DNA from: Lactovum miscens
GTDB taxonomy: Bacteria; Bacillota; Bacilli; Lactobacillales; Streptococcaceae
Reading direction: 5' to 3'
Assembly: GCF_014202895.1 (NCBI RefSeq)
Contig: NZ_JACHHV010000001.1
Location: 62,001 to 126,000 of the forward strand
DNA: 64,000 bases
In this document: positions 63,152-64,000 of the stretch, one piece after another
Layout of the letters: every line of letters begins with the position of its first letter
Numbering within the stretch: position 1 is the stretch's first letter
Position numbers and translations under genes: made by a program
Notes under the pieces: model-generated
Seen by the model: only the letters and a program-made list of their open reading frames with translations
Told to the model about the DNA's origin: nothing
The model's database searches: none

Positions 63152-64000
63152 TTATTTCAGACGCTCAACATCACGTGTGATCATTAATTCCTCATCAGTT
63201 GGAATGACAAAAATCTTCACACGAGAATCTGGTAATGAGATGTCACCTTCAGCTCCAAAGAAATTTTTAGAGGGATCAACTTTAATTCCCAACCAATCAA
63301 GTCCATCAAGTACAGATTCACGGAAAGGAACAGAATTTTCACCAACACCAGCTGTGAAGACTAGCGCATCAGCACCATTCATGATAGCTAAGTATTGACC
63401 GATATATTTCTTCACACGGTCAACGTACATATCAAAAGCAAGTTTCGCGTTAATGTCCGTATCTTTCGTATCAATAATATCACGCATGTCTGACGAAATG
63501 CCAGAAATGCCAAGAAGACCTGACTGTTTATTAAGCATATCGATCGCATCTTGAGCATCTTTTAATTCTGGATCACGATCGATGATAAACGGCAAAATAG
63601 ATGGGTCTAATTCTCCTGAACGAGTACCCATCATGATACCACCAAGCGGTGTAAAACCCATTGAAGTGTCAACAGATTTTCCGCCTTCAACAGCTGTAAT
63701 TGATCCTCCATTGCCAATGTGAGCAGTGATTATCTTTGTTTCTTCAATTGGCTTGCCAAGAAGTTTGGCAGCTTCACGAGAAACGAACATGTGTGAAGTA
63801 CCATGCGCTCCATATTTACGAACTGCATAGTTTTCGTAATATTTATTTGGCATTGGGTAACGATAAGCTTTGGCTGGCATTGTCGAATGAAACGCTGTAT
63901 CAAAAACTGCAACTGCAGTTGCAGTTGGTAGGACTTGTTCAAAAACACGCATTACGACTGCTTCTGCTGGGTTGTGAAGAGGAGCATAAGGTGAAAGTTT
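63152..64000 (-). CDS. ackA: Acetate kinase, first tandem copy (partial, start outside the window)
   Basis: The last 282 or so codons of a second acetokinase, open to the window edge ([22 protein letters not shown]). It has [33 protein letters not shown] and [18 protein letters not shown], and ends VERLK. By eye it is clearly diverged from the downstream copy (for example [13 protein letters not shown] against [12 protein letters not shown]). Each copy has its own terminator. Confidence 0.95.
   Translation of the reverse strand, partial: KLSPYAPLHNPAEAVVMRVFEQVLPTATAVAVFDTAFHSTMPAKAYRYPMPNKYYENYAVRKYGAHGTSHMFVSREAAKLLGKPIEETKIITAHIGNGGSITAVEGGKSVDTSMGFTPLGGIMMGTRSGELDPSILPFIIDRDPELKDAQDAIDMLNKQSGLLGISGISSDMRDIIDTKDTDINAKLAFDMYVDRVKKYIGQYLAIMNGADALVFTAGVGENSVPFRESVLDGLDWLGIKVDPSKNFFGAEGDISLPDSRVKIFVIPTDEELMITRDVERLK

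Overview
The window looks like chromosomal DNA from a low-GC lactic acid bacterium of the Lactococcus/Streptococcus group, most likely a Lactococcus. Supporting signs are two tandem acetate kinase genes, a YdbC/PC4-like ssDNA-binding protein, a CovR/CsrR-type two-component pair, a men gene set beside a division/wall cluster, a Met T-box ahead of metQQNI, candidate CodY and CcpA sites, and general AT-richness. The species cannot be fixed from the sequence alone. Most genes lie on the minus strand.

Layout. 0.1-7.3 kb: Fe-S assembly factor, BI-1 membrane protein, tsaE with a small membrane protein, typA, metK and cfa. 7.7-13.9 kb: GtrA-like protein, YihY, map, flavodoxin, msrB, an Ntn hydrolase, mobB-like and DMT transporter genes. 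14.1-16.8 kb: menB-menE-thioesterase on the plus strand. 16.8-23.9 kb: murD-murG-divIB, a surface-anchored coiled-coil protein, a sensor kinase/response regulator pair and yceD. 24.7-34.6 kb: phoH-ybeY-dgkA, obgE, an aquaporin, and pbp2b-recR-ddl-murF. 34.7-39.6 kb: gpmA and a T-box-controlled methionine ABC importer with two tandem binding proteins. 39.6-48.7 kb: ybaK, a metal-responsive cadD/arsR pair, ydbC, nadR, two U32 peptidase-like genes, an EcsAB-type ABC pair and hit. 48.8-50.8 kb: an intact IS30-family element inserted in a decayed IS3-family element. 50.9-55.5 kb: two amino-acid permeases and rplK-rplA. 55.9-56.6 kb: a decayed island with a frameshifted RepA_N replication initiator and tRNA-like sequences. 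56.7-64 kb: msrA-yozE, a cystathionine PLP enzyme, cvfB, pyrH-frr, ackA2 and a partial ackA1.

The genes mostly serve core functions: wall precursor synthesis and division (murD/G/F, ddl, pbp2b, divIB, dgkA), translation and ribosome work (typA, obgE, ybeY, rplK/A, frr, map), methionine and sulphur supply and repair (metK, metNIQQ, msrA/B, cystathionine enzyme) and acetate metabolism (ackA).

The most striking non-gene pattern is promoter architecture. At least thirteen start codons have no Shine-Dalgarno sequence and sit exactly 6-7 bases after a -10 box, usually an extended TGnTATAAT. This predicts leaderless mRNAs, often with the promoter fused to the preceding gene's terminator. Other items for follow-up are a pair of 26-bp direct repeats above the cfa promoter, an interleaved (pseudoknot-like) terminator element near 24.6 kb, a long perfect palindrome covering the arsR start codon, two MetQ proteins without a lipobox cysteine, and the RepA_N/tRNA-like relic.
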